Part shown: piece by piece, positions 6,433 to 11,936 of the stretch | How positions within the stretch are numbered: position 1 is the stretch's first letter | Layout: each line of letters starts with the position of its first letter | Source of the DNA: Acetobacteraceae bacterium | GTDB taxonomy: Bacteria > Pseudomonadota > Alphaproteobacteria > Acetobacterales > Acetobacteraceae | Reading direction: 5' to 3' | Length of the DNA stretch: 11,936 nt | Assembly (NCBI GenBank): GCA_019689515.1 | Contig: JADGHI010000073.1 | Location: 1-11,936 of the forward strand | The notes under the pieces: generated by a model | Told to the model about the DNA's origin: nothing | The model's database searches: none | What the model saw: only the letters and a program-made list of their open reading frames with translations | Translations under genes and position numbers: made by a program

Positions 6433-7887
6433 CTACGCCCCCTGGGACATCGCTGCCGCAGCCGGCTCGCGCGGCACCCGCGCGGCCAGTCCGGTCGCCT
6501 CCTCCAGCAATTGCGCCATGCCCAGCAGCTCCGCGTCGCCATGCGGCCGCCCGACCAGTTGCAGCCCGACCGGCAAGCCCGCACGCGTGAAGCCGCAGGG
6601 GATCGAGATCGCCGGGCAGCCGGTCAGCGTCACCACGAAAGTCAGGAACATCCAGTCGATGTAGGTCGTCAGCCGCACGCCGCCGATCTCCGTCGGGTAG
6701 GGCTGCTCCACCGGGAAGGGCGGCACGGCGACGGTCGGGCAGGCGAGAAGGTCGTAGGTCTCGAAGAACGCCGCGACGCGGTGGTAGAGGGCGGCGCGGG
6801 TGCGTTCGGCGCGGACAACCTCGTCCGCGGTGACGCGGAGCCCCTTCTCGATGTTCCAGACGATGTCGGGGGCGATGCGCGCGCGCTCGCGTTCCAGCAG
6901 CTCGCCGCGCAGGGCGGCGAAAAGGACCGCGCGCTGGGTCTGGAAGGCCTCGATCGCACCGCTGAAGTCGGGAGCGGCCTCCTCCACCGCCGTGCCCATC
7001 GCGGCGAAGCGCGCGGCGCCCTCGCGGCAGATCGCCGCCACCTCCGGGTCCACGCGGGAAAGGCCGAGATCGGCGCTGAAGCCGATGCGACCCGGCGGGC
7101 GGCGCTTCCCCAGCGCGGCGGTGAAGGAGACCGCCGGCGCCGGGCGAGAGAGCGGATCGCGCGGCGACTGCGCTGCCTGCGCGTCGAGCAGCAGCGCCAC
7201 ATCGGCGACGCAGCGGCCCATCGGGCCTTCCACCCAGAGCGTGTCGAAGGGCGGCAGCCCGACGCCGCGCGGCACGACGCCGGGGCTCGGGCGCAGGCCG
7301 ACGATGCCGCAGAAGCTCGCCGGGATGCGCAGGCTGCCGCCGAGGCAGCTTCCGTTCGCCAGCCAGACCTGCCCCGCCGCCAGCGCCGCCGCCGCGCCGC
7401 CGGAGGAGCCGCCGGCGGACATGCGCAGGTCCCAGGGGTTGCGAGTCGCGCCCCAGACCGGGTTGAAGGTGTTGGAGCCGGCGAATTCCGGCACGTTCGA
7501 CTTGGCGATCGGGATCGCGCCGCTCGCGCGCAGCGTGGCGACGGTGATGTCGTCCTCCGGCGCGATGTTGTGGGCGAAGATCGGCGAGCCGTAGGTGGTG
7601 AGCTGGCCGCCGACGTCGTTGTAGTCCTTGATCGCGATCGGCAGGCCGGCGAGCCAGCCGGGCCGCTCCTCCCGCCCTGCCATGGCGCGCGAGGAGGCAG
7701 GGAAGCGCTTCGCCTCCTCGCGAGCGACGTCGAGGAAGCGGATCGGCAGCGCGTTCACCGCACCATCGGTCGCCTCGATCCGCGCCGCCGCCGCCTCGAC
7801 GAGGTCGAGGGGCGAAACCTCGCCGGCGCGCAGCAGCGCCACGGCCTGGGTCGCCGTCAGACGGCAGAGTTCCTCCGGTGTGGCCAT
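6433..7887 (-). CDS. Amidase-signature family hydrolase
   Basis: A 484-residue probable cytoplasmic enzyme that hydrolyses or transfers carboxamide groups; the substrate cannot be told from sequence. The Ser-Ser-Lys triad is present: Lys87 in GLPIAIKD, Ser161 in SAGGSSGGA (157-165) and nucleophile Ser185 in GGSLRIP. The rest of the fold, including SFCGIVGLRPSPG and the late YIDWMFLTFVVTLTGCPAISIPCG, matches the family and its usual length of 450-500. It lacks extra motifs that would make it GatA or a named amidase. Oddly, the residue that is Asp or Glu in the amidase signature (GSDxGGS) is Cys181. The ATG at 7887 is chosen because AGGAGG lies ten bases upstream; an earlier in-frame ATG at 8004 would add 39 unlikely residues. 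It ends nine bases from the stop of the convergent DUF1232 gene and follows the ABC transporter gene by 138 bases, so it may have its own promoter. Confidence 0.9.
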   Translation of the reverse strand: MATPEELCRLTATQAVALLRAGEVSPLDLVEAAAARIEATDGAVNALPIRFLDVAREEAKRFPASSRAMAGREERPGWLAGLPIAIKDYNDVGGQLTTYGSPIFAHNIAPEDDITVATLRASGAIPIAKSNVPEFAGSNTFNPVWGATRNPWDLRMSAGGSSGGAAAALAAGQVWLANGSCLGGSLRIPASFCGIVGLRPSPGVVPRGVGLPPFDTLWVEGPMGRCVADVALLLDAQAAQSPRDPLSRPAPAVSFTAALGKRRPPGRIGFSADLGLSRVDPEVAAICREGAARFAAMGTAVEEAAPDFSGAIEAFQTQRAVLFAALRGELLERERARIAPDIVWNIEKGLRVTADEVVRAERTRAALYHRVAAFFETYDLLACPTVAVPPFPVEQPYPTEIGGVRLTTYIDWMFLTFVVTLTGCPAISIPCGFTRAGLPVGLQLVGRPHGDAELLGMAQLLEEATGLAARVPREPAAAAMSQGA

Positions 7888-7897
7888 CGCGTCGTTT

Positions 7898-7903
7898 CCT
7901 CCT
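7898..7903 (-). promoter_or_regulatory. Ribosome binding site of the amidase gene
   Basis: The minus strand reads AGGAGG, ten bases before the ATG at 7887. It decides between that start and the in-frame ATG at 8004, which has no such site. Confidence 0.75.
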
Positions 7904-7952
7904 GCGCAGCGGACTTGTTCAGGGCCGATCTTCGCGCCGCACCTCGCCCCGC

Positions 7953-7988
7953 GCCAGCCCGGGGGACGAAGAGGTATGTCAGGCTGGC
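7953..7988. repeat. Inverted repeat between the ABC transporter and amidase genes
   Basis: GCCAGCC at 7953-7959 and GGCTGGC at 7982-7988 are perfect complements separated by 22 bases. They lie about 40 bases after the ABC transporter stop. There is no T-run, so a classical intrinsic terminator is not supported. A 3' hairpin protecting the upstream mRNA is possible, as is chance. Confidence 0.25.
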
Positions 7989-8025
7989 ACGCGTTGTCGC
8001 CCACCGCCCGATGCTGCGCCGCACA

Positions 8026-9771
8026 TCAAGCCGGCATCAGCCGCCCGTCCTCCACCCGCAGCCGGCGGTCGTGGAAGCGCGCCACCGCCGGGCGGTGCGC
8101 GATGGAGACGATCGCCGTGCCCGGCAGCCGCTCCTTCAGCACGGCGTAGAGCCGCTCCTCGCCTGCGGGATCGAGGCTCGCCGTCGCCTCGTCCAGGAAC
8201 AGGAAGTCGGGGCGGAGCAGCAGTGCCCGCGCGACCGCCAGGCGCTGCTGCTCGCCGCCGGAGAGCCGCCGGTCCCAGGCATCCGTCTCATCCAGCCGAT
8301 CCACCAGATGCGGCAGGCCGGCATCGCGCAGCGCTGTGCGGATCTGCTCGTCGGTGAACGCCGCCGCGTCGCGCGGATAGCAGACCGCGCGGCGCAGCGA
8401 GCCGAGCGGGAAGTAGGGGCGCTGCGGCAGGAACAGCGCGCTCGCGCCCTCCGGCACCTCGACCCGGCCGGAGCCGAAGGGCCAGATGCCGGCGGCAGCG
8501 CGGAACAGGGTGGACTTCCCGCTGCCCGAGGGGCCGGTGATCAGCACGGAGTCGGCCGGCGCGACGGTCAGGCACGCATCCTCGATCAGCCGCCGCCCCT
8601 CGGGCAGGGCAATGGTGACGTCGCGCAGCGCCAGATCCGGCCCCGGCGTTGGCTCGACATGCAGGCCGGTGTCGGCCTGCGCCACGGCGCCGGCATTGGC
8701 GGCGTCGATGGCCTCGCGGAAGCTGGTCAGCCGCTGCACGGTCGCAATCCACTCGGCGATCTGGCGATAATTGCCCTGGTCCACGAACCAGGAGAGCGAG
8801 GTCCGCACCTGGTCGAAGGCGGCGGCGGTCTGGAACAGTCCGCCCAGCGTGGTCCGGCCGGCGAAATAGGCCGGCGAGGCGACGACATAGGGGAACACCA
8901 CGGCGACCTGGCCGTAGCTCGCGCTGAAGCCCACCACGCGCTTGGTGGTGACCATGATGCGCCACCAATTCTCCATCAGCGCCTGGAAGCGTGCGAGCAA
9001 GCCGCGCTTCTCGTCCGCCTCGCCACCGTAGAGCGCGACGCCCTCGGCGTTCTCGCGCAGCCGCACCAGGGCGTAGCGGAAATCGGCCTCGACCTTCTGG
9101 CGCTCGAAATTGAGCGGGATGAGGGTGCGGCCGAAGCGGTGGATCAGCCAGCTCCCGAGCGTCGCGTAGAGCAGCGCCACCCAGACCAGGTAGCCCGGGA
9201 TCTCGATGCCGAGCAGGGTGAGCGGGCCGGAGAGCGACCACAGCACGAGCACGAAGCTCACCAGCGTCACCGCCGCGTTGAGCAGGCCGAGGCCGAGGGT
9301 CAGACCGTCCTCGATGAACAGGCGGATATCGTCGGCGATGCGCTGGTCCGGGTTGTCGGTCGCCGGATCGGTCAGGGCGATGCGGTAGTAGGCCCGCCGG
9401 TCGAGCCAGGCGTCGAGGTATTCGCGCGTCAGCCAGCGCCGCCAGCGGATCTCCAGCGCCTGCTGCAGGTAGAGGCGATAGACCGCGACGAGGATGAAGG
9501 CGAAGGCGATCGGGGTGAAGCCGGGCATCCAGCCCTCCGCGCCGCGGTGCCACCACAGCAGCAGGCCGATGAAGGCGTCCCAGTCCCTGGCCTCCAGCGC
9601 GTTGTAGAAGGCGCGCTGCCAGTAGGTCAGCACGACGTTCATCGCGACGAGCGACAATTCGAGGGCGACGACGACGCCGAGCAGCAACCGCGCGCGCCAG
9701 CGCTCCTCGCTGCTCCAGTACGGCGCGGCGAGCGTCCAGGCGGCGCGCAGGAAGGGGCCGAGGCGGCGCAT
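8026..9771 (-). CDS. YddA/SbmA-type fused ABC transporter (permease plus ATPase)
   Basis: A 581-residue inner-membrane transporter half, expected to work as a homodimer. The N-terminal membrane domain has likely helices near 29-50, 84-104, 158-180, 191-211 and 285-303. It carries the NPDQRIADDIR motif (140-150) and an EADFRYALVRLRENAEGVALYGGE-like coupling segment (228-251), both typical of the SbmA/BacA-fused, YddA and peroxisomal ABCD group. The ATPase domain has Walker A GPSGSGKST (413-421), signature LSGGE (503-507) and Walker B ending Asp527-Glu528. SbmA/BacA proteins import peptides or export very-long-chain lipids, and ABCD proteins move fatty acyl-CoA. The YddA subgroup's substrate is not established. 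The ATG at 9771 has GGAG eight bases upstream. The gene starts 52 bases after the DUF1499 stop, so it may be the fourth gene of that operon. Confidence 0.9.
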   Translation of the reverse strand: MRRLGPFLRAAWTLAAPYWSSEERWRARLLLGVVVALELSLVAMNVVLTYWQRAFYNALEARDWDAFIGLLLWWHRGAEGWMPGFTPIAFAFILVAVYRLYLQQALEIRWRRWLTREYLDAWLDRRAYYRIALTDPATDNPDQRIADDIRLFIEDGLTLGLGLLNAAVTLVSFVLVLWSLSGPLTLLGIEIPGYLVWVALLYATLGSWLIHRFGRTLIPLNFERQKVEADFRYALVRLRENAEGVALYGGEADEKRGLLARFQALMENWWRIMVTTKRVVGFSASYGQVAVVFPYVVASPAYFAGRTTLGGLFQTAAAFDQVRTSLSWFVDQGNYRQIAEWIATVQRLTSFREAIDAANAGAVAQADTGLHVEPTPGPDLALRDVTIALPEGRRLIEDACLTVAPADSVLITGPSGSGKSTLFRAAAGIWPFGSGRVEVPEGASALFLPQRPYFPLGSLRRAVCYPRDAAAFTDEQIRTALRDAGLPHLVDRLDETDAWDRRLSGGEQQRLAVARALLLRPDFLFLDEATASLDPAGEERLYAVLKERLPGTAIVSIAHRPAVARFHDRRLRVEDGRLMPA

Positions 9772-9823
9772 CGGGGAATCTCCGGATCGGACGGTGTTGG
9801 GCGCGCCGGCGGGCGCGCTGCTC

Positions 9824-10312
9824 TCAGCGCGGCGCGAGCGCGGCATCGAGCGCGGCGAGCCAGGCCACGCCGCGGCGCCGGTTCACGCCGAGGTCGGAGT
9901 GGCCGAACAGGCTGCGCGAGTAGAGCCAGACCACGCTGCGCCCGTCGGGCAGGGCGTCCACCTGGGCGTTGACCAGATCGGGGAAGTTCATCAGCGCGGT
10001 GCGCACCACCCACTCGGCCTGGCGCAGCTCCGGCCATTCGGCACGGCGCCAGGTGCGCGGGAAGTCGGCCGCGAGGCCGCGCAGGGCGCGCCACACGCGC
10101 TCCGCCGGCAGATCAAGCGACGGCAGGGCGCGGTGCTTCGGCCCCGGATGCGACTCCGGCGCCGCGAGGAAGGCGTTGGGCGTGGCCGACAGGACGAGCT
10201 TCGGGAAATCGATCGGGGCCGGCGGCGGCAGACCGCCGCCCGGTCCGCGCGCGAGGAGGGCGCCGATGCCGGGCCGGCGGGTGCGGCCGTCGCTTCCGCC
10301 GCCGCCGCTCAT
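9824..10312 (-). CDS. DUF1499 family protein
   Basis: A 162-residue protein of unknown function. After a Gly/Arg/Pro-rich N-terminus (1-33), the DUF1499 pattern appears: FPKLVLSATPNAFLAAPES (36-53), LDLPAERVWRAL (67-78), and the most diagnostic end SRSLFGHSDLGVNRRR (132-147), which matches the SxSRxGxSDxGxNRxR core. The usual Cys of the N-terminal PNxC motif is Ala here. There is no signal peptide or membrane helix. The ATG at 10312 overlaps the TGA of the preceding DUF3253 gene as ATGA and has no Shine-Dalgarno of its own, which points to translational coupling. A longer reading of the same frame upstream is out-of-frame shadow of the two upstream genes. Confidence 0.82.
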   Translation of the reverse strand: MSGGGGSDGRTRRPGIGALLARGPGGGLPPPAPIDFPKLVLSATPNAFLAAPESHPGPKHRALPSLDLPAERVWRALRGLAADFPRTWRRAEWPELRQAEWVVRTALMNFPDLVNAQVDALPDGRSVVWLYSRSLFGHSDLGVNRRRGVAWLAALDAALAPR

Positions 10313-10590
10313 GCGCCGCCGGCGATCCGCAGGCGGATCACGCCGCGGGCCTCGGCGGGGCTGGCCACGGGCTTGCCCTTGCGCAGGATCTCGATGCGGC
10401 CCGCTTCGGCCAGCCGCAGCGCGGCGCCGCGCACGGGCCCGAGCAGACGGCGCCACTCCTCCGGCGCGCCGGCGCGCTCGGCGAGGGCACGGGCGACGTC
10501 GTTCGGGCTGATCGAGCGCTCCGATCCGGCGGCACCTGCCTGGCGCAGGATCTCCGCCGTGATCGCCTCGGCGTCGGTGCGATGCGTCAT
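10309..10590 (-). CDS. DUF3253 family protein
   Basis: A small 93-residue protein whose function is unknown. Nearly the whole length matches DUF3253: the helix around AITAEILRQA (9-18), the core SISPNDVARAL (26-36), EEWRRLLGPVRGAALRLAEAG (45-64), then IEILRKGKPV (66-75) and GVIRLRI (83-89). The arrangement looks like a winged-helix-type fold, although that is inference from spacing and not shown. Members are often basic and may bind nucleic acid, again unproven. It sits between and overlaps two genes: its ATG overlaps the methyltransferase TGA (ATGA) and its own TGA overlaps the DUF1499 ATG in the same way. The start is therefore well supported even though no good Shine-Dalgarno is visible. 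Confidence 0.85.
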   Translation of the reverse strand: MTHRTDAEAITAEILRQAGAAGSERSISPNDVARALAERAGAPEEWRRLLGPVRGAALRLAEAGRIEILRKGKPVASPAEARGVIRLRIAGGA

Positions 10591-11837
10591 CCGTGTCCGG
10601 TCTCCGTGGCGCCGGGCCGCCACCGCAGCACGAACAGCATGCCGGCCACCGGCGCCCCGCGTTCCTCGCGCAGCGTGACCGCCTCGCGCGCCAGCTCCGC
10701 GAAGCCGGCGGCGCGTGCCAGCGCCGCCACATGCGCCGGGTCGTGACGGTAGCGCATCCCCTCGCCCAGCGCATAGGGCGTGCCGGGCGTCCCTCCTGCC
10801 TCGATCGAGAAGGCGGCGATGCCGCCGGGCGCCAGGGCGGTGCCGATGGCCGCCAGCGCCGGCGCCAGGTCGCCCAGGTAATTCAGCACGTCCGCGGCGG
10901 CGATCAGGTCGAAGGCGGCGGGATGTCGCGGCAGCCACTCCAGCAGATCGGCCTCGTGCAGCGCGGCGTAGAGACCCTCGCGCCGCCGTGCCTCGGCCAG
11001 CATGCGCGGCGACAGGTCGAGGCCCTCCAGCCGCGCGGCGAAGGGCGCCAGCGCAAGCCCCGAGAGGCCCGTCCCGCAGCCGAGGTCGAGCACGCGCAAC
11101 CCCCGCTCCGCCGGCACGCCGGCCATGCGAAGCAGCGCCGCGAGAGCCTCGGGCGTGCGGTAGCGGAGCCGGCCGGTCAGCTCCGCCTCGAACCGCGGCG
11201 CGTACTGGTCGAACAGGTCGCGGACATAGGATGCGGGCGCCCGGGCCGGCGGCGCTTCGCGCCCGAGCGCCGCGAGCAGGAAACGCGCCTGGGCCGCGAG
11301 GGCGGGGTCGCCCCCCGTACGCGCCAGCGCCGCCTCGGCGGCCTGCGCTGCGCCGGTCAGGTCTCCCGCCTCGCGCCGCGCATGGGCGAGGGCCAGCATC
11401 GGCTCGGCGGCGTCGGGGCGCAGCACCGCCGCACGCTCCAGCGGCGCGAGCGCCGCGCGCGGATCACCCATCGCGCACAGCGCCTGGCCGAGGTTGCGCA
11501 GGGTCACCGCGTCGTCCGGGCGCGCGGCCGCCGCCTTGCGCAGCATCTCGACCGCCTCGCCGAGCCGCCCGGCCTCGGCGAGGGTCGCGCCGTAATTGGC
11601 GAGGAACACCCCGGCGCCGGGGCGGAGCGCCACCGCGCGCGCGCCCCAGTCGAGCGCCGCCGCCAGGTCGCCGCGCTGGCGTGCCGCCACGCCGAGCAGG
11701 TTGGCCGCGTTGGCATCCTCGGGCCGGACCCGCAGCACCTCGCGATACAGCGCCTCGGCCGCGGCGATCTCGCCACGCGCATGCCGCGCCGCGCCCTCGC
11801 GCAGCCAGCGATCGGCACGATCTTCCGCTTGCGCCAT
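10587..11837 (-). CDS. TPR-repeat SAM-dependent methyltransferase (COG4976-like)
   Basis: A 416-residue two-part protein. Residues about 10-180 form five tetratricopeptide repeats with the usual A/G-Y-A-P spacing, for example EALYREVLRVRPEDANAANL (28-47). A linker follows, and then YVRDLFDQYAPRFEAEL (204-220), a sequence common just before this methyltransferase type. The class I Rossmann domain has motif I VLDLGCGTGLSGLAL (249-263), motif II LEGLDLSP (270-277) and motif IV-like FDLIAAADVLNYLGDL (309-324). It should transfer a methyl group from SAM, probably in the cytoplasm; TPRs suggest a protein partner or substrate. The substrate is unknown. The ATG at 11837 has GGAAGG six bases upstream. 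An in-frame ATG at 11858 lacks such a site. The stop overlaps the DUF3253 start, making this the first gene of a coupled operon. Confidence 0.88.
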   Translation of the reverse strand: MAQAEDRADRWLREGAARHARGEIAAAEALYREVLRVRPEDANAANLLGVAARQRGDLAAALDWGARAVALRPGAGVFLANYGATLAEAGRLGEAVEMLRKAAAARPDDAVTLRNLGQALCAMGDPRAALAPLERAAVLRPDAAEPMLALAHARREAGDLTGAAQAAEAALARTGGDPALAAQARFLLAALGREAPPARAPASYVRDLFDQYAPRFEAELTGRLRYRTPEALAALLRMAGVPAERGLRVLDLGCGTGLSGLALAPFAARLEGLDLSPRMLAEARRREGLYAALHEADLLEWLPRHPAAFDLIAAADVLNYLGDLAPALAAIGTALAPGGIAAFSIEAGGTPGTPYALGEGMRYRHDPAHVAALARAAGFAELAREAVTLREERGAPVAGMLFVLRWRPGATETGHG

Positions 11838-11843
11838 CCGCCG

Positions 11844-11849
11844 CCTTCC
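11844..11849 (-). promoter_or_regulatory. Ribosome binding site that favours the methyltransferase start at 11837
   Basis: The minus strand reads GGAAGG, six bases before the ATG at 11837. The in-frame ATG at 11858 is preceded only by GC-rich sequence without a purine-rich site. Confidence 0.65.
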
Positions 11850-11865
11850 ATAAGTCATGCCGCAG

Positions 11866-11917
11866 CGGCCGGCCCGCCGACCGGCCGAGCGATCGGAGAG
11901 AACCGGGGCGGCCGCCC
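11866..11917. repeat. Two GC-rich inverted repeats upstream of the methyltransferase operon
   Basis: CGGCCGG (11866-11872) and CCGGCCG (11881-11887) are complementary across eight bases. GGGCGGCCGCCC (11906-11917) is a perfect 12-base palindrome. Both lie in the 99 bases between the operon start and the window edge, which otherwise show no recognisable promoter or gene. They may be leader hairpins, part of a terminator for an unseen gene, or composition-driven. Confidence 0.3.
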
Positions 11918-11936
11918 GCCCCATCCCTCCCCCGGC

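Noticed and set aside
7960..7985. CTGACA on the minus strand as a -35 box for the amidase gene
   Set aside because: No matching -10 element lies at 15-19 bases, so a promoter cannot be supported.
6511..9972. An open frame of over 1,100 codons on the plus strand
   Set aside because: It is antisense to the amidase and ABC transporter genes, and its translation is Arg/Ala/Gly/Glu-rich without family motifs; GC-rich DNA makes stop-free antisense frames common.

Overview
The window is very GC-rich DNA (about 70% or more by eye) with dense bacterial coding on both strands and strong G/C bias at third codon positions. Protein style (many Ala/Arg/Pro-rich sequences, CydC, a TPR-methyltransferase, DUF1232, DUF3253 and DUF1499 proteins) points to an alphaproteobacterium, most likely of the Acetobacteraceae/Rhodospirillales type. 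That assignment is inferred from general likeness and was not tested by a search. No tRNA, rRNA, CRISPR array, insertion sequence or phage gene was seen. There is no gene-free stretch longer than about 160 bases.

Layout. The left edge holds the C-terminal ABC ATPase part of CydC (2-670, +), which converges on a small heat-shock protein gene (770-1339, -). A divergent intergenic region of about 155 bases separates hsp20 from a rightward block. That block contains an uncharacterised radical SAM enzyme (1496-2470), an exported LprI-like/DUF1311 protein (2520-3530), a RecQ helicase with two HRDC domains (3652-6036), and a DUF1232/YkvA-like gene that appears broken by a frameshift (6044-6423). This block converges on a leftward block with only 9 bases between stop codons. 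Read in its own direction from the right edge, the leftward block is: TPR-containing SAM methyltransferase (11837-10587), DUF3253 protein (10590-10309), DUF1499 protein (10312-9824), a YddA/SbmA-type fused ABC transporter (9771-8026) and an amidase-signature hydrolase (7887-6433). The first three genes overlap by ATGA junctions and almost certainly form one transcript. The ABC transporter follows after 52 bases and may belong to it.

Function. Most of the window reads as ordinary chromosomal housekeeping: thiol export for cytochrome bd assembly, proteostasis, DNA repair, transport and amide hydrolysis. I do not see a convincing new multi-gene system. The points most worth following are the radical SAM enzyme with a conserved-looking Cys-rich C-terminus and no assigned substrate, the frameshifted DUF1232 gene, the internally duplicated HRDC domain of RecQ, and a Cys in place of the signature acidic residue in the amidase. 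The tightly coupled methyltransferase/DUF3253/DUF1499 trio also deserves a look.
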